NCBI RefSeq assembly: GCF_000482505.1
Contig: NZ_AXVL01000025.1
Location: 13,737 to 50,730 of the forward strand
Direction of reading: 5' to 3'
Source of the DNA: Leptotrichia trevisanii DSM 22070
GTDB taxonomy: Bacteria > Fusobacteriota > Fusobacteriia > Fusobacteriales > Leptotrichiaceae
Length of the DNA stretch: 36,994 nucleotides
Positions 9,705 to 17,071 of this stretch are shown here, one piece after another. The notes under the pieces are model-generated. The model worked only from the letters and a program-made list of their open reading frames with translations. It did no database searches and was not told the origin of the DNA. Position numbers and translations under genes: made by a program. How positions within the stretch are numbered: position 1 is the first letter of the stretch; each line of letters begins with the position of its first letter.

Positions 9705-10682
9705 TTATTTTCCTACAAATTCAGCCCCATTAAACATAGGATTTTTTACATCCAGCCCTAATGCCTGTGCTGTCTTCTGGTTTACGTACAGTTTCATCTG
9801 TTTTGAAGTTTCAAAAGGAATTTGAGAAACAGGTTTTCCTTTAAGGATTTCAATTGCCATTTCTCCAGTACGTTTTCCTAATACATAATAATCCAGTCCC
9901 ATTGTAAATAATGCTCCCAGTTCTACAGAAGAGTTTTCACTTGCAATTACAGGCTTTTTAGCCGCAATCGCTTCCGAAGTGATAAGGTTTGCTCCTGACA
10001 CAACAAGATTATCTGTTGGTAAGTATAATGCGTCAGTTGCTCCCAATAAATTTTTAGTAGCCTGTGCCAGTTCACCAAAGTTGCTTATTCCTTGTAACAC
10101 AACCTCTATATTTTTTTCCTTGGCAATTTTTTGAATTTCCTGAACCTGAACAGCCGAATTTTGCTCCGACGGATTATACAAAACTCCAACTTTTTTCACA
10201 TTAGGTTTTATTTTCAAAAGTAAATCCAGTTGTCCTGCAATATTTTCAACTTTATCACTTGTCCCTGTTACATTTGGATTCAAAAGTTTTGCACTTGCAG
10301 GATCAGTTACTGCTGAAAACAGTACTGGTATATCTGAAATATTGTTTACCAATGCTTGTGCAGACGGTGTTGCAATACCAAATACCAAATCTTTTTTATC
10401 CGCTTTATAATTTGAAGCAATAAGATTTGCATTTGTTACTTCCCCATTTGCATTCTTTTCATCAAAGTCTGCATTTATTCCAGCTTCCTTAAAGGCATCT
10501 TCAAATCCTTTTTTTGCCAAGTTAAGTGACGGATGTTCCATGAACTGTGTTACGCCAATTTTATAAACCTGTTTATTATCAGCTGGCTGTGAACCATTTT
10601 TCCCACTGACAGTATCACTATTTTTATTTCCACAAGCCAATACCATTAATAAACTTACAACTACTAATAATATTTTTTTCAT
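9705..10682 (-). CDS. ABC transporter substrate-binding lipoprotein, second of a tandem pair
   Basis: The 325-residue protein begins with a lipoprotein signal peptide (lipobox VLAC, Cys17) and continues as an ABC_sub_bind (TrpX-like) periplasmic binding protein. Typical stretches are YKIGVTQFMEHPSLN, a VLFSAVTDP motif and GVLYNPSEQNS. It should capture the ligand for the permease encoded downstream. It lies 45 nt after a paralogous lipoprotein gene and is clearly its duplicate. The substrate is uncertain; aromatic amino acids are a candidate by analogy with streptococcal TrpX. Confidence 0.9.
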   Translation of the reverse strand: MKKILLVVVSLLMVLACGNKNSDTVSGKNGSQPADNKQVYKIGVTQFMEHPSLNLAKKGFEDAFKEAGINADFDEKNANGEVTNANLIASNYKADKKDLVFGIATPSAQALVNNISDIPVLFSAVTDPASAKLLNPNVTGTSDKVENIAGQLDLLLKIKPNVKKVGVLYNPSEQNSAVQVQEIQKIAKEKNIEVVLQGISNFGELAQATKNLLGATDALYLPTDNLVVSGANLITSEAIAAKKPVIASENSSVELGALFTMGLDYYVLGKRTGEMAIEILKGKPVSQIPFETSKQMKLYVNQKTAQALGLDVKNPMFNGAEFVGK

Positions 10683-10727
10683 TTCTCTTCCTTTCCCATT
10701 ATTTTACTAAATCTTTTTATCAAAATT

Positions 10728-11696
10728 TTATTGAATAATCTGTGCTTTGGATTTTATATCCTCAGGTAATGAAATTCCAAGTGCCGCAAGTGTCTTTCTA
10801 TTTACTACAATTTCATTTAAAGGCATTGTCTTAAATTGGATTTCACTAGGCTTTTTACCGTTCTTCAAAATTTCAATTGCCATTTTACCAGCTTCTTTCC
10901 CTATTTCATAATAACTTACACCTTGTGTGATCAAAGCTCCGCCTTTTACATGAGCCGCTTCTGCACCAAATACTATTTTTTTAGCCGCTGTTGCCTTATC
11001 TGTAATCAAGCTCACAACTGATGCCACAAGATTATCTGTCGGCAAGTAAATCGCATCTGTTTCCCTTACCAAGTTATCTGCTGTCTGAGGTATTTCATTC
11101 GCCTGAACAATACTTTTCTCAACAATATTTATTTCTAATTCCTTTGCCGCTTTTTTCAAATCTTCCACTTGAACCTTTGAATTTTGCTCTGATGAATTAT
11201 AAATCACTCCAACTGTTTTTATATTAGGACTTAATTTCTTTAACAATTCCAATTGCTGTTTTACATCCATTCTATCACTTACACCAGTCACATTATCCTT
11301 CAAAATTCCAGCCGACTGTGGATCTGTAATTGCCGAAAACACAACAGGTATGTCATTTGTCGCCTGTGCCGCTGGTTGAGCTGCATTTGTCGCAATCGCA
11401 AATATCAAGTCCTCTTTTGAACTGACAAAGTTATTGGCAATCAAATTTGCATTAGCCGTTTCCCCGTTTGCATTTTTCTCATCAAAATTAGCCTCAATCC
11501 CTGCTTCCTTAAAAGCCGCCTTAAATCCTTCTCTTGCACTGTCAAGTGCTGGATGTGATGCAATCTGTGTAATTCCAATTCTATACTTCTTAGAGCCTGT
11601 CCCGGCTCCACCGCTACCTTTGTTCTCACTACCTGAATTCCCACAACTTAAAACCATAAGTGTCAACGCACTAATTAAAATCAATAATTTTCTCAT
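10728..11696 (-). CDS. ABC transporter substrate-binding lipoprotein, first of a tandem pair
   Basis: The 322-residue protein has a signal peptide with lipobox MVLSC followed by a Gly/Ser-rich linker and the ABC_sub_bind fold (YRIGITQIASHP, VVFSAITDP, GVIYNSSEQNS). It is the first gene of the importer operon. The frame could also begin at a TTG one codon earlier, but the AGAGGA ribosome site is well spaced (about 7 nt) for the ATG at 11696. It parallels the next gene along its whole length, so the pair arose by tandem duplication and may widen ligand range. Confidence 0.9.
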   Translation of the reverse strand: MRKLLILISALTLMVLSCGNSGSENKGSGGAGTGSKKYRIGITQIASHPALDSAREGFKAAFKEAGIEANFDEKNANGETANANLIANNFVSSKEDLIFAIATNAAQPAAQATNDIPVVFSAITDPQSAGILKDNVTGVSDRMDVKQQLELLKKLSPNIKTVGVIYNSSEQNSKVQVEDLKKAAKELEINIVEKSIVQANEIPQTADNLVRETDAIYLPTDNLVASVVSLITDKATAAKKIVFGAEAAHVKGGALITQGVSYYEIGKEAGKMAIEILKNGKKPSEIQFKTMPLNEIVVNRKTLAALGISLPEDIKSKAQIIQ

Positions 11697-11788
11697 CAAT
11701 TTTTCCTCTCTTTCCTACTATCCTACAAATTTTCTCAAAACATCCAAAATAATTTCTTAAAATCCATTCCAAAGTTTTGAGTTAATAA

Positions 11789-11822
11789 AATATTATCCTC
11801 TCAACTAATTTTAGATAATATT
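11789..11822 (-). promoter_or_regulatory. Hairpin in the leader of the ABC importer operon
   Basis: AATATTATC at 11789-11797 and GATAATATT at 11814-11822 form a perfect 9-bp stem that lies directly after the expected transcription start. On the minus strand it is followed by TTTATT. It might be an attenuator or only a stabilising hairpin; no T-box motifs are seen. Confidence 0.35.
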
Positions 11823-11837
11823 TTTTCCTACTATGAA

Positions 11838-11866
11838 ATAATAACATTTTTTTCTCTTTAAAGCAA
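11838..11866 (-). promoter_or_regulatory. Promoter of the ABC importer operon
   Basis: On the minus strand TTGCTT (11861-11866) is 17 bp from TATTAT (11838-11843), with the extended TG element one base before the -10 box. The leader would be about 135 nt. Confidence 0.6.
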
Positions 11867-12020
11867 TATTATTATTTCCTTTTAATAACTTTTTTGATTT
11901 ATTTTTTCATTTTTAAATTAAATAAAATCTTCTTTAATTTTTATTTTATTTGATTAATAAATATTTTTTCTTGATTTTATTTTTTGTTTTAGTTAAATTA
12001 ATTGTTTTAATTAAACTAAA

Positions 12021-12140
12021 AATGTCGTAATTTTTTGGAAATAAAAATTTCTGTTTGAGCAAAGCGAGTTTAATTTTTATTTTCAAAAAATTCTTAGACA
12101 AGCCGGGATTGCAAAGGGGATGGCGACTGTTCCCCTTTGC
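12021..12140. repeat. Repeated structured non-coding element, short copy
   Basis: The stretch between the HU terminator and the importer promoter shares ordered blocks with 25740-25996: ATGTCGT, then TTTTTTGGAA, a hairpin with TGAGC..AGCGAGTT in its loop, CTTAGAC(A/G)AGCC, and a second hairpin with GGCGA(C/T)TG in the loop. Here hairpin one pairs 12037-12049 with 12072-12084 (13 bp, one GU) and hairpin two pairs 12111-12120 with 12131-12140 (perfect 10 bp). No ORF crosses it. It could be a non-coding RNA or a small mobile repeat; the transcribed strand is unknown. Confidence 0.65.
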
Positions 12141-12239
12141 TTTAAAACAAAGAAAAACTAAAAAATTATGAAAAACATTTTTTTATCATTAAAACTTAAA
12201 ATCATAATAAATGTTTATCTAAATAATTAAAAATAAAAT

Positions 12240-12278
12240 AAAAAACTATCTTGAAAAAATAAATAATCTTCAAGATAG
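12240..12278 (-). terminator. Terminator of the HU gene
   Basis: CTATCTTGAA (12246-12255) and TTCAAGATAG (12269-12278) form a perfect 10-bp stem, followed on the minus strand by TTTTTTATTTT. It lies 30 nt past the HU stop. Confidence 0.85.
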
Positions 12279-12307
12279 CCTTAATTTATAAAAAATAAAA
12301 TATTTTA

Positions 12308-12589
12308 TTATTTAGCGTCAGCAACTTTATCAGCTAATTTTTTCCCAACTTTGAATTTTACTACTTTTTTAGCATCTATTTTGATTGGTTTACCAGTTGA
12401 TGGGTTTCTTCCTTCTCTAGCTGCTCTTTCTTTTACTTCAAAAGTTCCCCAACCTACAAATTGGATACTTTCACCTTTTACTAAAAATTCTTCTGCTGTT
12501 CCTAAAAAAATGTTTACTAATTCCTCAGCTCTTTTTTTAGTTTCTCCAGTTGCTTTTGCATAAGCATCTACAAATTCTTTTTTTGACAT
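12308..12589 (-). CDS. hup: HU family DNA-binding protein
   Basis: The 93-residue basic protein is full length for HU. It opens with MSKKEFVDAYA, has the helical dimerisation part to about residue 45, the GWGTFEV strand, and the DNA-binding arm with GRNPSTGKPIKI around residues 60-71, where the Pro that wedges into DNA is present. It is expected to bind and bend DNA as a dimer in the nucleoid. The gene has its own promoter and terminator, a strong site (GGAGGAG) before ATG, and stands as a single transcription unit. Confidence 0.97.
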   Translation of the reverse strand: MSKKEFVDAYAKATGETKKRAEELVNIFLGTAEEFLVKGESIQFVGWGTFEVKERAAREGRNPSTGKPIKIDAKKVVKFKVGKKLADKVADAK

Positions 12590-12628
12590 TATATCTCCTC
12601 CAAACTTTTTTGTTACATCATTTACTAT

Positions 12629-12656
12629 ATGTTACCACATTTTCAGCATTTGTCAA
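12629..12656 (-). promoter_or_regulatory. Promoter of the HU gene
   Basis: On the minus strand a perfect TTGACA (12651-12656) is 16 bp from TAACAT (12629-12634), which carries an extended TG element. The leader is about 33 nt, fitting a highly expressed gene. Confidence 0.7.
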
Positions 12657-12684
12657 GACTTCTTAAAAATTAAAAGCTGAATTT

Positions 12685-15381
12685 TTATTTTATTTTCTTT
12701 CTTGAAATCAATTTTATAACCTCATTTACAGCAAATGGTATCAATGTAAACATCAATACTATATCCCAATTTCCAAATGAAATATTGGTTACTTTAAATA
12801 TTTGGGCAATTGGTGCAAATGAAGTCAGTCCTATCTGTAAAACGATTCCAATAATTATTGAGCCAATTAAATATTTATTTTTGAAAATTCCAATTTCAAA
12901 TATTGTTTTTTGGCTGTTTCTCATTGTTAATGAATAAAATAACTGTGATACTGTAAGTACGATAAATGCCATTGTTCTACCTTGTGTCAAGGCGTGTTTT
13001 GCAGCTACATTTCCAGCTTTTGCCAGTGCTTCCAGTTGTCCCAGGTTTCCAATCATTCCAGTTTCACTAATTCCAAGATAAAATGCCACCAATGTTAAAA
13101 GTCCGATTAATGTTCCACCAATTACTGCTCTCACTCCTGCACCTTCCGAAAAGAAACTTTCCTTAGGATTTCTTGGTGAACGTTTCATTACATCCTTGTC
13201 CCCTGGATCGATTCCAAGTGCTAACGCTGGTAAAGTATCAGTAACCAAGTTTACCCATAATAATTGTGTTGCAACTAACGGCAAGTCCCAATTTAACAAT
13301 GTCGATAGGAAAATACAGATTATTTCTCCCAAGTTACACGAAAGCAGGAATATAATAGTTTTTTTAATATTATTGTAAATATTTCTTCCTTCTTCAATAG
13401 CATGAACAATCGTAGTAAAGTTGTCATCAGTCAAAATCATGTCACTTGCACCTTTGGAAACATCAGTTCCTGTAATTCCCATAGCAACACCAATATCAGC
13501 AAATTTAAGCGATGGTGCGTCATTTACTCCATCCCCTGTCATTGAAACGATATTACCTTTTTGTTTAAAAGCCCTTACAATTTTTACTTTATGTTCAGGT
13601 GAAACCCTTGCAAAAACTTTATATTTTCCAATATTTTCAGAAAATTCCTTATCTGAAAGCTCATCAATTTCAGCACCAGTCAAACTTTGACTTATATCTG
13701 TCGCAATTCCCAGTTCTTTTGCAATGGCAACTGCCGTATTCTTGTGATCTCCTGTAATCATAATCGGAGTAATTCCAGCATTTTTCGCCTCCGTTATCGA
13801 ATCTTTAACTTCTGTTCTCGGCGGATCAATCATCCCGACAATTCCCACTACAACTAGCTCTTTTTCCATCTCTTCAGGATCAATCACAGTATCTACATCT
13901 TTAAATGCCACTCCAAGCACACGAAGGGCATCATCTGACATTTCTGTCGCAGCTTTTAATATTTTTTCCTTCATTTCTTCTGTCAATGCGACGATTTTTC
14001 CATCTAACAAAATTTTATCCGCTCTTAGCAGAATATTGTCAATAGCACCTTTTGTATGGACTCTGTATTTCCCGTCTGTTTCTTCGTTTAGAGTTGACAT
14101 TAATTTTCTGTCTGAATCAAATGGATTTTCACTAACTCTTTTGTACTTGGTATTCAAAGTATTTTTCTCAAGATTAAATCTATCTCCCAATACAACTAAT
14201 GCAACTTCTGTCGGATCCCCAATATCCTGTCCGCTATCAATAGAAGCATCTGAACAAAGCACAAACGAACGAATTAACTCTGTTTCATCCTTATTTGCCA
14301 CAAAGTCTCTTCCTTTTGACGGTACTTCACGTAAATTATCAAGCGTATAAGTTTTTACAACTGTCATTTTATTTTGCGTCAATGTTCCTGTCTTATCCGA
14401 ACAAATTATATTTACTGCCCCCAATGTTTCAACCGCAGGCAATTTTCTTACAATCGCATTTTTCTTTGACATTTTATTGACACCCATTGCAAGCACAATC
14501 GCAACAATTGCCACAAGCCCCTCAGGAATCGCTGCAACTGCCAGACTTATTGATGTCATAAACATACCTAGAACAGGACGTTTTTGAATAATTCCAACAA
14601 CAAATATCACAGCACAGATTCCCATTGCAATATAACCAAGTATTTTTCCAAGTTCATCCAGCTTTATTTGAAGCGGAGTCAATGTATTTTCATCTTCATC
14701 AAGTATTTTTGCAATCTTACCAATTTCAGTTTCCATCCCTGTTGCAACTACGACACCTTCACCACGTCCATAAGTCGCCATAGTTGACATAAATGCCATA
14801 TTCTCCTTATCTCCAACAGGAATTTTTTCATCCTTTGTAATAAAATCAGCATTTTTCTCACTTGGTACAGATTCTCCTGTAAGTGCCGATTCTTCAATTT
14901 GTAAATTTGCACTCTCTATAAGCCTTACATCCGCTGGAATAAATCTTCCTGCATCAATTACCAGAATATCTCCTGGAACCAAATCTTCCGAATTAACCTC
15001 TATAACTTCTCCATTTCTACGAACCAGGCTCTTAGGAGTTGTCATCTGCTGCAATGCCTCGAGTGCCTTTTCAGCCTTAGATTCCTGAACTACACCAACT
15101 ACCGCATTTATAAGCACCACAGCCATTATAATCAGAGCATCCGTCCATCCGTGACGAATATCCACAATAAGATTTATCACAGCAGCCGCAATTAACACAT
15201 AAATTAGTATATCCTGAAGCTGTGCAATGAACAATTGCAATAACGTTTTCTTAGCCTTCCCCTTCAATTTATTCTGTCCATATTTTTCAAGCCTATTATT
15301 CACTTCATCAGTCGTCAACCCAACCTTAGGATCCACATTCAGCTCTTTTAAAACATCATTTTGTGATTTTGTAAACCACAT
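12685..15381 (-). CDS. Calcium-type P-type ATPase (type II cation-translocating)
   Basis: The 898-residue protein has the full P2-ATPase layout: an N-terminal cation ATPase domain, TGES at 168-171 in the actuator domain, PEGL at 286-289 in membrane segment M4, the phosphorylation site CSDKTGT with Asp329, MTGDGVNDAP in the hinge, and a C-terminal membrane domain with NLVTDTLPALALG in M6. The PEGL glutamate and the N..TD residues of M6 are those used for calcium in SERCA-like pumps, so export of Ca2+ from the cytoplasm is likely, though Mn2+ or other cations are possible. The ribosome site is AAAGAGGTG. It lies alone ahead of HU. Confidence 0.92.
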   Translation of the reverse strand: MWFTKSQNDVLKELNVDPKVGLTTDEVNNRLEKYGQNKLKGKAKKTLLQLFIAQLQDILIYVLIAAAVINLIVDIRHGWTDALIIMAVVLINAVVGVVQESKAEKALEALQQMTTPKSLVRRNGEVIEVNSEDLVPGDILVIDAGRFIPADVRLIESANLQIEESALTGESVPSEKNADFITKDEKIPVGDKENMAFMSTMATYGRGEGVVVATGMETEIGKIAKILDEDENTLTPLQIKLDELGKILGYIAMGICAVIFVVGIIQKRPVLGMFMTSISLAVAAIPEGLVAIVAIVLAMGVNKMSKKNAIVRKLPAVETLGAVNIICSDKTGTLTQNKMTVVKTYTLDNLREVPSKGRDFVANKDETELIRSFVLCSDASIDSGQDIGDPTEVALVVLGDRFNLEKNTLNTKYKRVSENPFDSDRKLMSTLNEETDGKYRVHTKGAIDNILLRADKILLDGKIVALTEEMKEKILKAATEMSDDALRVLGVAFKDVDTVIDPEEMEKELVVVGIVGMIDPPRTEVKDSITEAKNAGITPIMITGDHKNTAVAIAKELGIATDISQSLTGAEIDELSDKEFSENIGKYKVFARVSPEHKVKIVRAFKQKGNIVSMTGDGVNDAPSLKFADIGVAMGITGTDVSKGASDMILTDDNFTTIVHAIEEGRNIYNNIKKTIIFLLSCNLGEIICIFLSTLLNWDLPLVATQLLWVNLVTDTLPALALGIDPGDKDVMKRSPRNPKESFFSEGAGVRAVIGGTLIGLLTLVAFYLGISETGMIGNLGQLEALAKAGNVAAKHALTQGRTMAFIVLTVSQLFYSLTMRNSQKTIFEIGIFKNKYLIGSIIIGIVLQIGLTSFAPIAQIFKVTNISFGNWDIVLMFTLIPFAVNEVIKLISRKKIK

Positions 15382-15537
15382 AATTTTTACACCTCTTTCT
15401 GTAATTTTATTTACTTTTTTTATTTAAATTTCAAATAAATTTTTTTGTATATTTTTTATTCTGCTTAAAATAGAATTTTGTATAAATTAACTACATTCAA
15501 TATCAAATTCCTTCATTTTCAAAAAAATATTTCCTAT

Positions 15538-15559
15538 ATTATACACTAAAATTAATTTT
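15538..15559 (-). promoter_or_regulatory. Candidate promoter of the P-ATPase gene (-10 box and weak -35)
   Basis: On the minus strand there is a consensus TATAAT at 15538-15543. The only -35 candidate at correct distance is a weak TGAAAT-like hexamer. Leader length would be about 150 nt. Confidence 0.35.
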
Positions 15560-15756
15560 ATTTCACTATAATTCTAAAGTTTTTTCACTTTTTTTATATA
15601 ACTTGAATTTATTAATTACAATAAAATTAAACTTGAACGTCACAGTTACAAATATGTGAAAAATTCTTCAAAATTATTCAATTTTATCAATTCAGTATAA
15701 AAAATTCAAATGTATTTAATAACTTATACATATATTAAAATAAAATTTTTAATAAA

Positions 15757-15791
15757 AAAACAAAAAAATAGCCCTGAAAAACAGAGCCATT
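15757..15791 (-). terminator. Terminator of the small membrane protein gene
   Basis: On the minus strand AATGGCTCTG pairs with CAGGGCTATT around a T5 loop (15767-15776 with 15782-15791, with GU pairs) and is followed by TTTTTGTTTTTTT. Confidence 0.8.
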
Positions 15792-15822
15792 TCTATAATT
15801 TCTATTTTTTATAACAATTCCT

Positions 15823-16167
15823 TTAATGTTTTGCCACATAGGCAATAGTGTAAATTATTCCTATAACTATCATTACTGCAACAACAAGCATAAAAAATCC
15901 ACTTATTATTATTGAGCAAATATTCATAAAATTACGATTTTTTTGATTTTTGATACATAAAACAGATAATACAAAAGAACATAGAATACACAAGGCATTT
16001 ACTGCACCAAACATATGTGATATTACATAATTTACCTTGAATATTGACATAATTTGACTTAAAATAGGTATTAAGCTCATAATTAATGCTGTTCTACTAG
16101 CAATCAAATGTTGTTTCTTATCTGCAAAAATATCATTGCTTAATTTTTTTATTAGTTCCATTTTCAT
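15823..16167 (-). CDS. Small membrane protein of unknown function, divergent from the two-component system
   Basis: The 114-residue product has a short basic N-terminal segment (MKMELIKKLSNDIFADKKQH) and three hydrophobic helices of about 20 residues, ending in YTIAYVAKH. I do not recognise a family. An earlier in-frame ATG exists at 16188, but GAGAGGAAG is spaced 8 nt from the ATG at 16167, so that start is preferred. It is transcribed divergently from the response regulator gene, and the shared intergenic region has TTTAC repeats placed like an activator site, so it may be the target of that system, for example in envelope stress or immunity to a peptide. This role is inference. Confidence 0.7.
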   Translation of the reverse strand: MKMELIKKLSNDIFADKKQHLIASRTALIMSLIPILSQIMSIFKVNYVISHMFGAVNALCILCSFVLSVLCIKNQKNRNFMNICSIIISGFFMLVVAVMIVIGIIYTIAYVAKH

Positions 16168-16227
16168 AAAAATCTTCCTCTCATCCATTAAATTTAATTT
16201 TATATTTTCTTCCTTTCCTACAGTTAT

Positions 16228-16233
16228 ATATTA
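16228..16233 (-). promoter_or_regulatory. -10 box of the small membrane gene
   Basis: TAATAT on the minus strand has an extended TGG element before it, but no convincing -35 box at 17 bp (ATGTTG). This pattern is typical of activator-dependent promoters. Confidence 0.4.
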
Positions 16234-16260
16234 CCACATCAACCTTACAGCAACATTCTC

Positions 16261-16281
16261 TTTACTTTACATTTACCTTAC
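16261..16281. promoter_or_regulatory. TTTAC direct repeats between divergent promoters, likely response-regulator site
   Basis: Four TTTAC-like units (TTTAC at 16261, 16266 and 16272, CTTAC at 16277) occur in 21 bp; those at 16261 and 16272 are one helical turn (11 bp) apart. They fall at about -40 to -60 of the small membrane gene and -51 to -71 of the response regulator gene. OmpR-family regulators bind such direct repeats, so the adjacent regulator is the natural candidate. Confidence 0.45.
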
Positions 16282-16316
16282 TTTTTTGAAAAACAAAAAA
16301 CTGAGATCAATTTATA

Positions 16317-16325
16317 TGGTATAAT
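16317..16325 (+). promoter_or_regulatory. Extended -10 box of the two-component operon
   Basis: TGG followed by a perfect TATAAT (16320-16325) lies 40 bases before the ATG of the response regulator; the -35 region is poor. The leader is about 34 nt. Confidence 0.55.
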
Positions 16326-16365
16326 AAATTATATAATTTTAAGTATCAACGGAAGGAGAGTTGAA

Positions 16366-17070
16366 ATGATTGAAAAATATTTGACAAATAAATGTATTTT
16401 AATTGTTGATGATGAACAGGAAATTTTGGATATGATTGTATCAATTTTTGCTGATTATGGGTATAAAAATATACAGACTGCAAAAAATGTGAAAGATACT
16501 ATGAAACGTGTTGCAGAAAAACAGCCTGATTTAGCGATACTGGATGTTATGCTTCCAGACGGGAACGGTTTTGACTTACTGGAAAAGTTGAGAAAAGATA
16601 GTAATTATCCAATATTATTTCTTACAGCACGTGGAGAGGATGAGGATAAATTTAAGGGCTTTGGATTGGGGGCGGACGACTATATTGTGAAACCTTTTTT
16701 ACCAAAAGAGCTTTTATTTAGAATTACTGCTATTTTACGGCGAACTTACAAAGAAGAAAGTCCGATTGTAAATTTGAGCGGTTGTCAAATTGACTTTTCC
16801 TGTGGAGAAATTATAAAAGATAATAAAAATATATCATTAACTGCAAAGGAATATGAATTATTACAAACTCTTTACCGAAACGCTGGACGTATCGTAACCA
16901 TTGATACACTGTGTGAAGCTGTATGGGGTGAAAACGCCTATGTTTATACAAATTCTCTGATGACACACATAAGACGCATTAGAGAAAAAATTGAAATCAA
17001 CCCTTCCCATCCGGTATCACTAATAACAATGAAAGGGTTAGGTTATAAACTAATTGTGGAGGAAAAATAA
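16366..17070 (+). CDS. OmpR-family response regulator
   Basis: The 234-residue protein has a receiver domain with the acidic pair DD at 15-16, phospho-acceptor Asp60 (LAILDVMLPDG), Thr87 and Lys109 (VKPF), followed by a winged-helix DNA-binding domain (SLTAKEYELL, recognition segment YTNSLMTHIRRIREKI, GLGYKL). It is full length and all key residues are present. The ribosome site GGAAGGAG is ideal. The gene is co-transcribed with the histidine kinase, whose ATG is one base past the stop. It should be phosphorylated by that kinase and bind direct-repeat DNA; TTTAC repeats lie in its own promoter region. With its kinase it is the only plus-strand unit of the window. Confidence 0.95.
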   Translation: MIEKYLTNKCILIVDDEQEILDMIVSIFADYGYKNIQTAKNVKDTMKRVAEKQPDLAILDVMLPDGNGFDLLEKLRKDSNYPILFLTARGEDEDKFKGFGLGADDYIVKPFLPKELLFRITAILRRTYKEESPIVNLSGCQIDFSCGEIIKDNKNISLTAKEYELLQTLYRNAGRIVTIDTLCEAVWGENAYVYTNSLMTHIRRIREKIEINPSHPVSLITMKGLGYKLIVEEK

Positions 17071-17071
17071 T

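Larger units (their letters stand above)
15382..15822. other. AT-rich intergenic region between the P-ATPase and the small membrane gene
   Basis: No gene is visible in this 441-base gap. It holds the P-ATPase promoter candidate and the terminator of the small membrane gene. The rest is low-complexity AT sequence. Confidence 0.6.

Noticed and set aside
11697-11866. T-box or other amino acid riboswitch ahead of the TrpXYZ-like operon
   Set aside because: No T-box sequence, specifier domain or antiterminator was found; the leader is short and holds only one small hairpin.
12021-12175. Transposon-like terminal inverted repeats around the short repeated element
   Set aside because: The left end resembles the complement of bases near 12160-12178 only loosely (AATGT..TAATTTTTT), and the long copy lacks the counterpart, so mobility is not supported.
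15640-15660. CRP-like site (TCACA and TGTGA arms)
   Set aside because: The arms are in the reverse order from a CRP site and 10 bp apart, so this is probably chance in AT-rich DNA.
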